This document shows, piece after piece, positions 17,993 through 26,677 of a DNA stretch of 64,000 bases (positions are counted from its first letter, which is position 1; each line of letters starts with the position of its first letter). Source of the stretch: Legionellales bacterium (lineage in GTDB: Bacteria > Pseudomonadota > Gammaproteobacteria > Comchoanobacterales > Comchoanobacteraceae); assembly GCA_002690495.1 (NCBI GenBank), contig NZEV01000023.1, positions 62,001-126,000 of the forward strand. Reading direction: 5' to 3'. The position numbers and the translations under genes are program-made. Below the pieces are notes generated by a model. That model was not told the origin of the DNA. It did no database searches and saw only the letters and a list, made by a program, of their open reading frames with translations.

Positions 17993-19873
17993 TCACTGAG
18001 ATGTACTAACATCAACAGTCATTAGCTCATTCATTGTTTTAACAAAAGAGGAAGGGTCCTCTAATTGCTCTCCATCCATAAGCAGTGCTTGACCATACAA
18101 AAGCTGTACATATTTTTGAAATTGAGATGTCTCAGTTTCAGAGTATGCTTTTTGCACAAGTGGATGTTGAGTATTAATTTCAAAAATTGGCTTTGTATCT
18201 GGAGTATCCTGACCAGCCTCTTTCAATATCCTCTTAAGATGACTACTCATTTCAGCTTGATCCGAGATGAGGCAACAAGGTGAGTTAGTCAATCTTGTAG
18301 AGGATTTTACGTCCTTAATTTTATCTTTCAACTCTCCTTTAACCTTCTCAAAAAACTCAGAAAATGCCGCATCTTTTGTTTGATCTTTATCTTCTGTTTT
18401 TTGATCTTTATCAGACAAATGATCTAGCCCACCATGAGCAATTGATTGTAATGAGAATGACTCAAATGTTCTTAAATGACTGACCAACCACTCATCGATC
18501 TTTTCATCTAACATCAACACTTCAATATTTTTCTGGTTGAATATTTCAAGGTGAGGACTAGATAAACCTGCAGACATTCGGTCTGTAGTCAAATAATAAA
18601 TTGTTTTTTGATCTTTTTGTACTTTCTCAGTGTAGTCTTTCAATGAGATAAGCCCTTTTCTGGTACTTGATTTGAAACGTAACAATGCGACAATTTGATC
18701 TCTATTTTGGAAATCTTCTCCAATCCCTTCTTTGATCACTGCACCAAACTGCTTCCAAAAATCGAGGTATTTTTCTGGATGATCTTTTGCAAGATTAGTC
18801 AGTAAGCCAAGTACTTTTTTAGTGAGTGATGCTTTTATTTGTTCAACAACAGGGCTATTTTGTAACATTTCACGAGAGACATTTAAAGACAAGTCTTGTG
18901 TATCCACCATCCCTTTTACAAATCTTAAGTACATCGGTAGTAATGCATCTTGTTCATCTTGAATAAACACACGTTGTACATATAGTTTCAAACCATGTTG
19001 ATGCTCTCTATGCCAGAGATCAAATGGCGCTTTTTGAGGTACAAAAACAATACTATTGTAGGATACCTTACCCTCTACCCTAAAATCGCCATATAAGGCA
19101 GGATTTTCTGGGTCATGATGGTTGATATGCTGGTAGTAACTGAAATAATCTGCTTCTTTATTTTGTTTTTTGGATCTAGTCCAAATGGCTTCTGCTTTAT
19201 TAACAACAGTCGGCACTTCTTCTGGCGTCTCTTGATCTTTATCATCGGCATCCTTTGGTTGATACATGGTAATCGGAAAACTGATATGATCAGAGTATTT
19301 TTGTATAATTTGTTGAATTTTCCAATGGTTTGCAAAATCCTTCTTATTTTCTTTAAGCTTCAATCTAACAGAAGTACCCACAGGCAGTTCAGCAATTTCA
19401 TCAATTGAGTAACTATTTTCATCTGTTTTTGTGATCCAAATCCATCCCTTATCATCATCTAGTTTTCTTGTTTTAACGATCACTTCATCAGCGACTACAA
19501 AAGCTGAATAAAATCCAACACCAAACTGACCAATTAAAGCATTATTTTCTTTAGCTTCCTGAAGTTGCTGTATCGTCGCTTTTGTTCCAGAATGTGCGAT
19601 TTGACCAAGATGTTGAATCAATTCTTCTTTATTCATGCCGATGCCGTTATCAATCACCTCAATATATTGATCATCAAACTTTATTTCTATACCTAATTTT
19701 TCGTCACCTTTATGGCTATCTTGTAATGATTGATATCTTCTTTTTTCTAACGCATCTGAGGCATTAGAGATGAGTTCCCTCAAAAAAACCTCATCATTTT
19801 TATATAAAGATTCAACTACTATTTTTAATACGCTGTTTACGTCAGCAGAAAACTGGTGTACTTCTGATACCAT
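17993..19873 (-). CDS. htpG: chaperone HtpG (Hsp90)
   Basis: HtpG is the bacterial Hsp90, an ATP-driven chaperone for late folding steps. The 626-aa length is normal. The GHKL ATPase motifs are visible: NELISNASDALEKRR-type helix (ELISNASDAL), DNGIGM near 84, GQFGVGFYSAF near 115 and a GTSVRL loop. The middle domain has NVSREMLQ. It has a strong AAGGAG ribosome site and, upstream, a sigma-32-type promoter. Unusually it is placed inside the secretion locus, with an icmD paralogue on each side. Confidence 0.97.
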   Translation of the reverse strand: MVSEVHQFSADVNSVLKIVVESLYKNDEVFLRELISNASDALEKRRYQSLQDSHKGDEKLGIEIKFDDQYIEVIDNGIGMNKEELIQHLGQIAHSGTKATIQQLQEAKENNALIGQFGVGFYSAFVVADEVIVKTRKLDDDKGWIWITKTDENSYSIDEIAELPVGTSVRLKLKENKKDFANHWKIQQIIQKYSDHISFPITMYQPKDADDKDQETPEEVPTVVNKAEAIWTRSKKQNKEADYFSYYQHINHHDPENPALYGDFRVEGKVSYNSIVFVPQKAPFDLWHREHQHGLKLYVQRVFIQDEQDALLPMYLRFVKGMVDTQDLSLNVSREMLQNSPVVEQIKASLTKKVLGLLTNLAKDHPEKYLDFWKQFGAVIKEGIGEDFQNRDQIVALLRFKSSTRKGLISLKDYTEKVQKDQKTIYYLTTDRMSAGLSSPHLEIFNQKNIEVLMLDEKIDEWLVSHLRTFESFSLQSIAHGGLDHLSDKDQKTEDKDQTKDAAFSEFFEKVKGELKDKIKDVKSSTRLTNSPCCLISDQAEMSSHLKRILKEAGQDTPDTKPIFEINTQHPLVQKAYSETETSQFQKYVQLLYGQALLMDGEQLEDPSSFVKTMNELMTVDVSTSQ

Positions 19874-19906
19874 ACTAAGATTCTCTCCTTAATTGTCTTT
19901 ATTAAG

Positions 19907-19934
19907 ATATGGTTTATCTTTTTTGAAATTCAAG
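19907..19934 (-). promoter_or_regulatory. heat-shock (sigma-32 type) promoter of htpG
   Basis: On the minus strand CTTGAAT, 13 bases, then AACCATAT. This fits the RpoH consensus (CTTGAAA and CCCCATnT) in both boxes and in spacing. It is 34 bases upstream of the htpG ATG. The dnaK promoter in this window has the same -35 box and exactly the same spacer length. Confidence 0.7.
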
Positions 19935-19939
19935 TCAAT

Positions 19940-19969
19940 TTCACACACTTTTTAAATCTGTACTATAAT
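19940..19969 (+). promoter_or_regulatory. sigma-70 promoter of the plus-strand icmD paralogue
   Basis: TTCACA and a perfect TATAAT are separated by 18 bases. They lie 27 bases upstream of the ATG, which has a GGAGG ribosome site. The promoter is back-to-back with the htpG heat-shock promoter. Confidence 0.62.
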
Positions 19970-19995
19970 AACAATATTGTTTATGGAGGTATACA

Positions 19996-20355
19996 ATGCA
20001 AAAAGCACTAATAACTTTAATTACAGCATCGACTATTGGTATAGCTCATGCTTATACATCTATCTCATCGTCTCTAGCAGGCGTCATTAGTTTATTTACA
20101 ATGATCTCTCAGATTTTCACTGGGATGGCTTACATTGTAGGTCTAATGCTTTTTATCGCTGCTATTATGAAATTTAGACAGTATCGGGAAAACCCTCAAC
20201 AGGTACAAATTGGTCAACCGTTGACTTTATTTGGATTATCTGTGACTGCTATCTTTCTACCAGGTTTCTTAAACTTAGCAGGTGTCTTTTTCGGAGGACA
20301 GTCTGTAGGTGCTGGTGCCACAAATACATCTGTATTACCAGGTGGTAGTAGTTAA
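19996..20355 (+). CDS. second IcmD/DotP-family protein
   Basis: A 119-aa inner-membrane protein related to IcmD. It has a signal-like N-terminus ending near AHA/YTS and two membrane segments. Its loop MKFRQYRENPQQVQIGQP corresponds to the KFKQHKDNP loop of the other IcmD, and an AIFLPGFL segment follows. It has its own sigma-70 promoter, a strong GGAGG site and a terminator, so it is a separate single-gene unit. It lies on the opposite strand from the rest of the secretion locus, in the slot where icmD is expected after icmC. It could be the true IcmD, a paralogue with a distinct role, or a DotV-like protein; the last cannot be tested here. Confidence 0.8.
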   Translation: MQKALITLITASTIGIAHAYTSISSSLAGVISLFTMISQIFTGMAYIVGLMLFIAAIMKFRQYRENPQQVQIGQPLTLFGLSVTAIFLPGFLNLAGVFFGGQSVGAGATNTSVLPGGSS

Positions 20356-20391
20356 TTAAGTTTTAATTGAATTTAACAGCCATAAACATTT

Positions 20392-20422
20392 AAAAGGGGT
20401 ATTGAAAAATACCTCTTTTTTT
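20392..20422. terminator. bidirectional terminator between the icmD paralogue and icmC
   Basis: AAAAGGGGTATT, loop GAAA, AATACCTCTTTT forms a 12-bp stem with one mismatch-like G-T wobble. It is flanked by A and T runs on either side. It can terminate both converging genes: 37 bases after the plus-strand stop and just after the icmC stop on the minus strand. Confidence 0.8.
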
Positions 20423-20428
20423 ATACTC

Positions 20429-21016
20429 TTAGCTAGATAAACCAAACGTATTCATGACTACTTCGATCGTATATACGATATTAATACCAAGAATACCGCC
20501 TACGATATGGACAAATCCTTTTGTGACTTGACCAGGTTGTTGACCACCCTCTTTTTGTACGCCTTTAGAAAGAATTAAAAAACCACGAATAAAGGCAATC
20601 AACCCAATAATTTGAACCATACCAAGAATCGGATTCATAATTTGTTGCCAATCATTGTCCATACCAGAATTCGCAGTGTATGACATGACAGACGCAATTG
20701 AACTCTGACCAAAGAAGGTAGAGTTGATAATCTCAATAAGACTTTTTGAATAAAGAAAACCAACACCAATTGCAAACTGCATGGTAGGACCAAGCATGCC
20801 TGCTTCAACATGCATAAAAGCTGTACGATGCCCGAACTTCTTGAGTTTCATAACGGCTTGTACTGTAAGGAAAATACCCAATACATACATTAAGCCAGTC
20901 AAGAAATTTGTTATACCAGCATAACTAGTCTGAAGGTTAACAAATATGTTGGTAGCCACACCTGTTTGGGCAAATACGGGTATTACTTGTAAAAGGAGTA
21001 ATAATCTAACTATCAT
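20429..21016 (-). CDS. icmC: IcmC/DotE, Dot/Icm type IVB secretion membrane protein
   Basis: A polytopic inner-membrane component of the Dot/Icm machine. With the ATG at 21016 the protein is 195 aa (a TTG five codons earlier is less likely). It has a signal-like start ending VFAQTG, then about four membrane segments. The conserved tail is recognisable: QVIGLIAFIRGFLILSKG-type helix, a GQQPGQVTKG loop and HIVGGILGINIV, matching the Legionella IcmC pattern of RGW.L and GKGLMH.FGG. It overlaps icmG by 11 bases and ends the main secretion operon at a terminator. Confidence 0.9.
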   Translation of the reverse strand: MIVRLLLLLQVIPVFAQTGVATNIFVNLQTSYAGITNFLTGLMYVLGIFLTVQAVMKLKKFGHRTAFMHVEAGMLGPTMQFAIGVGFLYSKSLIEIINSTFFGQSSIASVMSYTANSGMDNDWQQIMNPILGMVQIIGLIAFIRGFLILSKGVQKEGGQQPGQVTKGFVHIVGGILGINIVYTIEVVMNTFGLSS

Positions 21017-21770
21017 TTTTTGAGAATACAATCATTCGCTTTGAGCTAGTCATTACAAAACCTTGGTTAGGAAAAATACCTGTTACTTTACCGTAATCAG
21101 GCAATTCGTCACCAATTTTCACAGAAAGACTGTGTCCCTTACGATCTGTAATCCAGGCACGACCCTCAATAATACCTCTCAGGTAGAATGTTTTAAGATC
21201 AGGATTCACAGCGACTTTCACAGGCTTAGTTCGATCTTCAACCACAGTTAATCGAGCCCTGAGATCATACACTTCATTTTTAAGATTACTTAAACTTGCA
21301 TCGATCATTTCTTGTTGAGTAGCTTGAGCATTCTTGATGGAGCTTTGTATTTTTTCCAACTCAGTTAGAATACTTTTCAGCCTATCAACCATGCTATTAT
21401 TCGCACCTTTTAACTGGTTGATTTCATCCTGGACCTGCTTTTGGTACATAATAAATTGAGGATCTTGATTTAAAATAAACTTTTGGACAACGGGTTGAGG
21501 AGGAGGTGGTGGTGGTGTCTCTTTTTCAACTTTGGCCTTTTTGACTATTGGGCTTGGTACTTCCTCAACAGATTCTTTAGGTACTGATGTATCGTAAGTA
21601 GATGCAATGTAACCAATACCATATAGTAAAACAACCACACCCACTGCTAAGATTAACTTTGAATTAAACATGGGCATCTTTTTGGCAGGTGTTGTAGGTG
21701 AGTCTTCTATATTTTCAAATACAGTTTCTTTCTCTTCGCCCTCAAATTGATATTCTGGCTTATCAGTCAT
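21006..21770 (-). CDS. icmG: IcmG/DotF, core-complex protein
   Basis: DotF is an inner-membrane protein of the Dot/Icm core complex that assists assembly and contacts DotG. The 254-aa protein has a hydrophilic cytoplasmic N-terminus (about 1-35), one membrane segment (about 38-58), a proline-rich linker with a run of PPPPPP near 92, a coiled coil (about 110-175) and a C-terminal beta domain. That beta domain has YLRGIIEGRAWI, SVKIGDELPDYG and GFVMTSS. This order is as in Legionella IcmG. It follows icmE by one base and overlaps icmC. Confidence 0.9.
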   Translation of the reverse strand: MTDKPEYQFEGEEKETVFENIEDSPTTPAKKMPMFNSKLILAVGVVVLLYGIGYIASTYDTSVPKESVEEVPSPIVKKAKVEKETPPPPPPQPVVQKFILNQDPQFIMYQKQVQDEINQLKGANNSMVDRLKSILTELEKIQSSIKNAQATQQEMIDASLSNLKNEVYDLRARLTVVEDRTKPVKVAVNPDLKTFYLRGIIEGRAWITDRKGHSLSVKIGDELPDYGKVTGIFPNQGFVMTSSKRMIVFSKNDS

Positions 21771-21771
21771 C

Positions 21772-24700
21772 TTATGCTCCTCCCTTGTGTAGCATTGTAT
21801 CAGCTGTAATTAAAACACCTATTGCAGTCCCAACAGGCACCGTAACTGTAGGTTGTAAAGTTGAATATTGTTCAACATAATTTTCATAGTCAGTTCCAAT
21901 ATTACCAATACCAACTGCAATAATCTCACCTGTATTTAAGTTATCCATGACACTGGTTGTCGTACCACTACTTGTTGTAGAAGTCGAACCAGACTCTTGG
22001 ATGGCTTCACTCACACCTGAAACAAATGAAGCTAACATCATCGAACCGTATCTTAACCACCAGTGATTATTTACATCACCATCGAGTGAAGATCGAGCTG
22101 TTTGAGTATCTACAGCAACAGCAGTAATAGGTTGAACTGTTTTTTCACCAGGTAATAATATTTGGTCAAAAGAAATTTGAACTTTTTCATTTAAAAATCC
22201 AGTCAAAGTACCACCTTGACTTGAGAATATTTTAGAACCCTTCAGTGGACCACTGACAATAGAAGCAGATGTAAGAGATGGTTCATCACTATCAACTCCT
22301 ACATCTAGTACTGCATACATCATTGTACCTAGAGGTATTTGAATATCGTCTGCACTATTGCTAGCTAACGTAGTCGCAGTGCCTGATGTTTTCATTTGGT
22401 TAGCAGCTTGAGCTTGTGCAGGTACTGTACTTCCTGCTTGTGCTACTGCACCTTGAAGCGCTGCAGGCTGTTTTGGTGGTGGCATTGGTGATTGTCTGTA
22501 GCCTTGTGTCACTGGTTGTGACCAATTTGTCATTAAGTTTTGAGTTACTGTTTGCATGCCTGCAGATATTTGAGCAAGTTGCGCATTTTTAGCCTGTTGT
22601 GCAGCGAGCTGAGCTTGTTTAGATTGATTAGCTGCATTGATTTCAGCTTGGGTTAATGATGCTGTTGGTTGTGTTGGTTGAGTATCAGTGGCTTTGATTT
22701 GCGACGCAGTAAATCCTGCGTTTTTAAGATCTTCATCTGTATATCCTGCTGATTTTAAATCAGCAGCACTATAACCAGCAGCTTTAAGGTCCTTTGCAGT
22801 AAATCCTGCATTTTTTAATTCTGCTGCTGAATATCCAAGTGATTTCAACTCTTGAGCTGAATACCCAGCTGCTGCCATATCAGCTGCAGAATATCCTGCG
22901 TTTTTTATTTCACTGGCACTATATCCAGCATTTTTCAGTTGCAAAGCAGTAAATCCAGCTTTCTTAAGATCCGCTGCACTAAATCCTGCTGCTCTTAGTT
23001 CAGCAGCTGAAAATCCTGCATCTTTAAGGGCTGTTGCACTAAAACCCGCTTGCCTTAGCTCTTCAGCCGTATAGCCAGCATCCTTGAGATCTTTTGCACT
23101 ATATCCTGCTGCTTTTAATTGTGCAAGTGTATAGCCAGCTTCTTTGAGCATTGATGCTGGACAACCCATTTGATAGAGTTTTGAAGCAGGAACACCATTT
23201 GCATGTGCTTTTTTCACATCGGCAATATTACATGTATCTGGTACACTATCCACATCTAAACCTGCTGATTTTAGCTCGGCAGGTGAGTATCCAGCATTTC
23301 TTAATGCAGCAGCACTGTAACCAGCAGCTCTTAATTTTGCTGCAGTACATCCTTGTTCTTTTAATGTTTTAGCGGAAATACCTTCATTAAATGCTTTTTG
23401 TATACTTGCTATACTACAATCTTTTACCTGTGGTTTATTACCATCAAGATCAGTTGGAACACCTGCTTTAATCAGTTGAGCTGCTGAGTAACCTGCATTT
23501 CTTAATTGATCATCTGTATAACCTGCTTGTTTTAGTGCATCCGCTGAGCATCCTTCATTCTTCAATGATGCCGCTGATATTCCTTGTTCATAAGCTTTTT
23601 GTAATACATCTGGCTGACAGAGATCTTTTGTATCTATTGCTTCATTCTCAAGTTTTTTAAGCCCCTGACCCTTTGTGATACCTGCTCTATACAAGTCTCC
23701 GTCTGTGAAGCCTGCAGCTTTTAATTCTTTTTCAGAGAATCCTGCATCTGCTAAATCGCTTGCGCTCACACCTGCAGCTTTTAATGAACCTGCACTAAAG
23801 CCTGCTGCTTTTAAGTCTTTAACACTGGCACCTGCTTTCAATAATTCACCAGCAGTAAACCCTGCTTTTTTTAGATCAGCAACACTATAACCTGCATTGA
23901 GTAATGCTTTTGGTGAGTAACCAGCTGCTCTGAGTGCTGCTGCACTAATACCAGCTGCTCTCATATCCTCAGCACTGAAACCAGCATCTTTTAAATTGGC
24001 AACACTAAATCCATTATCAAGAAGTTGCTTTGCTGTATATCCTGCTGCTTTTAAATCTCCAGCACTGTAGCCTGCTGCCATTAGATCTTTAAGTGAATAT
24101 CCTGCATCTTTTAATTCATTAGCACTATAACCAGCGTCCTTAAGTTGCTTAGCACTAAATCCGGCATCTTTAAGTTCACCAGCAGTATACCCAGCTAGTC
24201 TTAATGCAGCAGCACTACATCCACGTGCTTTTAGGACTTTGGCCTGAACACCTGCTAATCTATCCTTTTTCAAAGTCTCTGGATTACAGTTTCCTGTGCT
24301 GCGACCAGAGTCTGTTGTCGATGGTTGAATACCAGCTGCTAATAACTCTGCATTATTAAATCCTGCATTTCTAATTTGTTTATCAGAATAACCAAGTTTT
24401 TTAAGCTCATCTGGTGAGTATCCTGCTTTTTCCATATCTGCAGCAGAATATCCTGCTTTTGCTAATTCTGAAGCAGTAAAGCCGGCTTTTTTCAGATCAG
24501 ATGCAGAATATCCTGCATTCTTTAATGATGATGCACTAAAGCCAGCTGCTTTGAGTTCTTTTGCACTAAATCCTGCATTTTTCAATTCAGCAGCACTGTA
24601 TCCTGCATCCTTTAGATCTTTAGCACTGTAGCCTGCTTCTTTTAAGACACTTGCAGGACAACCTCTATCATAAAGTTCTTTGGCAGTTGCACCTTGTGAT

Positions 24701-25725
24701 TTCATTTTTTGTACATCAGCAAGTGTACATGTTGCTTCAATTTGGGATGTTGTAAATCCAGCATTTCTCAGTTCGTTTGGTGTGAAACCAGCCCCAATTA
24801 ACGCACCAACGCTATATCCAGCATTTTTCATTTCAGCAGCAGTACATCCCATATTACGCAATGTTCTTGCGGAAATTCCTTCTTTAAAAGCTTTTTTTAC
24901 ATTTGCAGGGTCACAATTTTCGATGACTGGTTTAACGCCTTTTAATTCACCATCTACTTCTGCACGATCTATTTCACTTTGTGTATAGCCTGCATTTTTA
25001 AGCTGATCTGCATTGAAACCTGCTTTCATTAAACTAGATGCTGAAAATCCTGCTGCACGAAGTTGACTTGCGGACAATCCTAATGACTTCAGTTCTGATG
25101 CTGTAACACCTGCTGATTTTAAATCTCCAGCCGTATAACCTGCATTTAATAAATCTTTTGCTGAATAACCCGCAGATAATAATTGTGAGGCAGTAAATCC
25201 AGCAGCTCTTAAATCTGCAGCAGAAAAACCTGCATCCATAAGGGCCTTTGCACTATAACCTGCAGCAGCTAATTCACCTGCAGAGAATCCAGCTTCTTTT
25301 AACACTTTGGCGCTACAACCTTGACACTTCAGTTCAAACGCACTAACACCGGCCTCTCGCGCTCTTTTCACATTCTCAATTGTGCATGGATTATTTATTT
25401 TGACATTACTCGCTTTTACATCACCACCAACAATATCCTTACCAATGATGATTGGCACAACTGATGTCCCTGATCTTTCAGCTGCTTTTAATGATTCAAT
25501 ATTTTGTTCATTAACTAGTTTGGCTGCTTGAATATTGGCAACTTCACCGCCAGTCGTTCTACCTACTGATTTCGGTGCTTTAGGTGTTGATTGAGAAATT
25601 GCATTCGATGTTGGTCCAGAGATATATCCATAACCAAAGTAGAGTACAATTAAAAATAAAATAAATACACTGAGAATGACTAATAATCGATTGCGTCCTT
25701 CATACATTCCTTCAGTTCCTGACAT
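21772..25725 (-). CDS. icmE: IcmE/DotG, core-channel protein with exceptionally long decapeptide-repeat region
   Basis: DotG is the VirB10-like protein that spans the envelope and lines the Dot/Icm channel. At 1317 aa it is longer than Legionella DotG (about 1050). Residues 1-12 are cytoplasmic and 13-35 are a membrane anchor. Residues 114-1012 are about 74 decapeptide repeats of the form AG[YF][ST]AxxLKx in seven blocks, each opened by a Cys pair 23 residues apart. Residues 1013-1125 are a Gln/Ala/Pro-rich linker. Residues 1126-1317 are the VirB10/TrbI domain (DDIQIPLGTMMYAVLD, later GSMMLASFVSG and VPVGTAIGVL). It overlaps icmK by 14 bases. Confidence 0.96.
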   Translation of the reverse strand: MSGTEGMYEGRNRLLVILSVFILFLIVLYFGYGYISGPTSNAISQSTPKAPKSVGRTTGGEVANIQAAKLVNEQNIESLKAAERSGTSVVPIIIGKDIVGGDVKASNVKINNPCTIENVKRAREAGVSAFELKCQGCSAKVLKEAGFSAGELAAAGYSAKALMDAGFSAADLRAAGFTASQLLSAGYSAKDLLNAGYTAGDLKSAGVTASELKSLGLSASQLRAAGFSASSLMKAGFNADQLKNAGYTQSEIDRAEVDGELKGVKPVIENCDPANVKKAFKEGISARTLRNMGCTAAEMKNAGYSVGALIGAGFTPNELRNAGFTTSQIEATCTLADVQKMKSQGATAKELYDRGCPASVLKEAGYSAKDLKDAGYSAAELKNAGFSAKELKAAGFSASSLKNAGYSASDLKKAGFTASELAKAGYSAADMEKAGYSPDELKKLGYSDKQIRNAGFNNAELLAAGIQPSTTDSGRSTGNCNPETLKKDRLAGVQAKVLKARGCSAAALRLAGYTAGELKDAGFSAKQLKDAGYSANELKDAGYSLKDLMAAGYSAGDLKAAGYTAKQLLDNGFSVANLKDAGFSAEDMRAAGISAAALRAAGYSPKALLNAGYSVADLKKAGFTAGELLKAGASVKDLKAAGFSAGSLKAAGVSASDLADAGFSEKELKAAGFTDGDLYRAGITKGQGLKKLENEAIDTKDLCQPDVLQKAYEQGISAASLKNEGCSADALKQAGYTDDQLRNAGYSAAQLIKAGVPTDLDGNKPQVKDCSIASIQKAFNEGISAKTLKEQGCTAAKLRAAGYSAAALRNAGYSPAELKSAGLDVDSVPDTCNIADVKKAHANGVPASKLYQMGCPASMLKEAGYTLAQLKAAGYSAKDLKDAGYTAEELRQAGFSATALKDAGFSAAELRAAGFSAADLKKAGFTALQLKNAGYSASEIKNAGYSAADMAAAGYSAQELKSLGYSAAELKNAGFTAKDLKAAGYSAADLKSAGYTDEDLKNAGFTASQIKATDTQPTQPTASLTQAEINAANQSKQAQLAAQQAKNAQLAQISAGMQTVTQNLMTNWSQPVTQGYRQSPMPPPKQPAALQGAVAQAGSTVPAQAQAANQMKTSGTATTLASNSADDIQIPLGTMMYAVLDVGVDSDEPSLTSASIVSGPLKGSKIFSSQGGTLTGFLNEKVQISFDQILLPGEKTVQPITAVAVDTQTARSSLDGDVNNHWWLRYGSMMLASFVSGVSEAIQESGSTSTTSSGTTTSVMDNLNTGEIIAVGIGNIGTDYENYVEQYSTLQPTVTVPVGTAIGVLITADTMLHKGGA
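22690..25386 (-). repeat. coding tandem repeats of icmE (30-bp period, about 74 units in seven blocks)
   Basis: The stretch encodes residues 114-1012. Units are 10 codons (30 bp), consensus AG-Y/F-S/T-A-x-x-L-K-x. Block sizes, counted by eye, are about 13, 5, 12, 19, 4, 4 and 17 units. Each block starts with a C-x22-C cap, which sets the unit register; short unrelated spacers precede several caps. The repeats are always in frame and codon use varies, so this is a protein-level repeat rather than a recent DNA expansion or a CRISPR array. Confidence 0.95.
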
Positions 25726-26674
25726 CAGATATCCCCTCTACTGTAGCATGTTTCATTTCACCGTTATCTAATAAAATAATCTGTGAAACAAGTTCAGTTA
25801 TTTCATAAGCATGTGTACTTCCATCAGCACCTGATAGTTTTCCAATCCAACCTGGAGAAATGAGTGTTAATGGAGTTCGTAAATAAAGCTTACCTTTATA
25901 CACCCATCCTTGTGCTTCAGCGCCTTTGATTTCTACTTTCTGACTCCCTTTAGGTGGAATTTGATTGACTATATCTAGTAAAACTGGATTAATCGTTGAT
26001 GGTAAAGACATATGTTTTTTACCCATCATAGCTTTTGGCCCAACTCTTGGCACCTGGATATCCACACGATAGTCAACTGCTTGCTGTCCAGGCAACAGTG
26101 TGATCATTATTGGTGTGTTGAGACCTTGTAAAATGACCGCTAAATTGCCTTCTTTGAACATAGTTGATGATTGTATTAGAAGGGTATTCCCTCCTTGTTC
26201 GGCACTCCCACTAGTTGGTTGCACGATATTAAATGCAGTTGGATTACCTACATCATAACCTTTGATTGGCCATGGCTCACCAGTTGCATCTAGAAATACC
26301 AATGATGTGACATATCCTGCGCCTAATCTTATTAATGGAGGGGTTGCACCTGGTGAAAAATCAACAACAAGCGCTGAACTGGTTGGTTTTGATGGTACTG
26401 GCTGTGTGTATGCTGCTGCTTTTTTTGACTCAACGAATAAATCCCTGAGTATTTTAATCTGATCAGAGGTCAGTGGAAACATACTTGGTGGTATTTGTTC
26501 AAAGGCTTCGTCTTGAAGTGCTTTAGTTTGTGGACTTGCTTCATAATTTGGTTTTTGTTCTTGAGCCATCTCAGCAAGTTGCTCTGCCATCTGATCTGAG
26601 ACTTGTTGTCCATAAATTTGAACATTCATCCCGAGACTCATCACAATCAAAATTTTAAATAAGAACTTTAACAT
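25712..26674 (-). CDS. icmK: IcmK/DotH, outer-membrane core-complex protein
   Basis: DotH forms the outer-membrane ring of the Dot/Icm core with DotC and DotD. The 320-aa protein has a signal peptide of about 22 residues ending near IYG/QQ, a charged helical region with PPSMFPLTSDQI, and a C-terminal VirB9-like beta domain (about 95-320). In that domain are SLVFLDATGEPWPI, TLLIQSS..FKEGNLAV and a final WIGKLSGADGSTHAYEI segment. These features match Legionella IcmK, which is about 360 aa. It lies between icmL1 (three-base gap) and icmE (overlap). I see no lipobox, as in other DotH proteins. Confidence 0.93.
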   Translation of the reverse strand: MLKFLFKILIVMSLGMNVQIYGQQVSDQMAEQLAEMAQEQKPNYEASPQTKALQDEAFEQIPPSMFPLTSDQIKILRDLFVESKKAAAYTQPVPSKPTSSALVVDFSPGATPPLIRLGAGYVTSLVFLDATGEPWPIKGYDVGNPTAFNIVQPTSGSAEQGGNTLLIQSSTMFKEGNLAVILQGLNTPIMITLLPGQQAVDYRVDIQVPRVGPKAMMGKKHMSLPSTINPVLLDIVNQIPPKGSQKVEIKGAEAQGWVYKGKLYLRTPLTLISPGWIGKLSGADGSTHAYEITELVSQIILLDNGEMKHATVEGISDVRN

Positions 26675-26677
26675 ACT

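Noticed and set aside
17965-18015. Longer IcmD start overlapping htpG
   Set aside because: The extension lies inside the htpG 3' end, lacks a ribosome site and would put charged residues ahead of the signal sequence; the ATG at 17964 has GGAG and gives the family length.
17993-19873. htpG inserted by a mobile element
   Set aside because: No transposase, inverted repeats or target duplication is visible at its borders; local inversion is a simpler reading.
23151-24988. Plus-strand open frames of 71-102 codons inside icmE
   Set aside because: They are antisense products of the repetitive coding sequence and lack ribosome sites.
22690-25386. Regular 30-bp repeats as a CRISPR array
   Set aside because: The repeats are in frame, encode an AGYSAxxLKx peptide with variable codons, and have no unique spacers of constant length; they belong to icmE.
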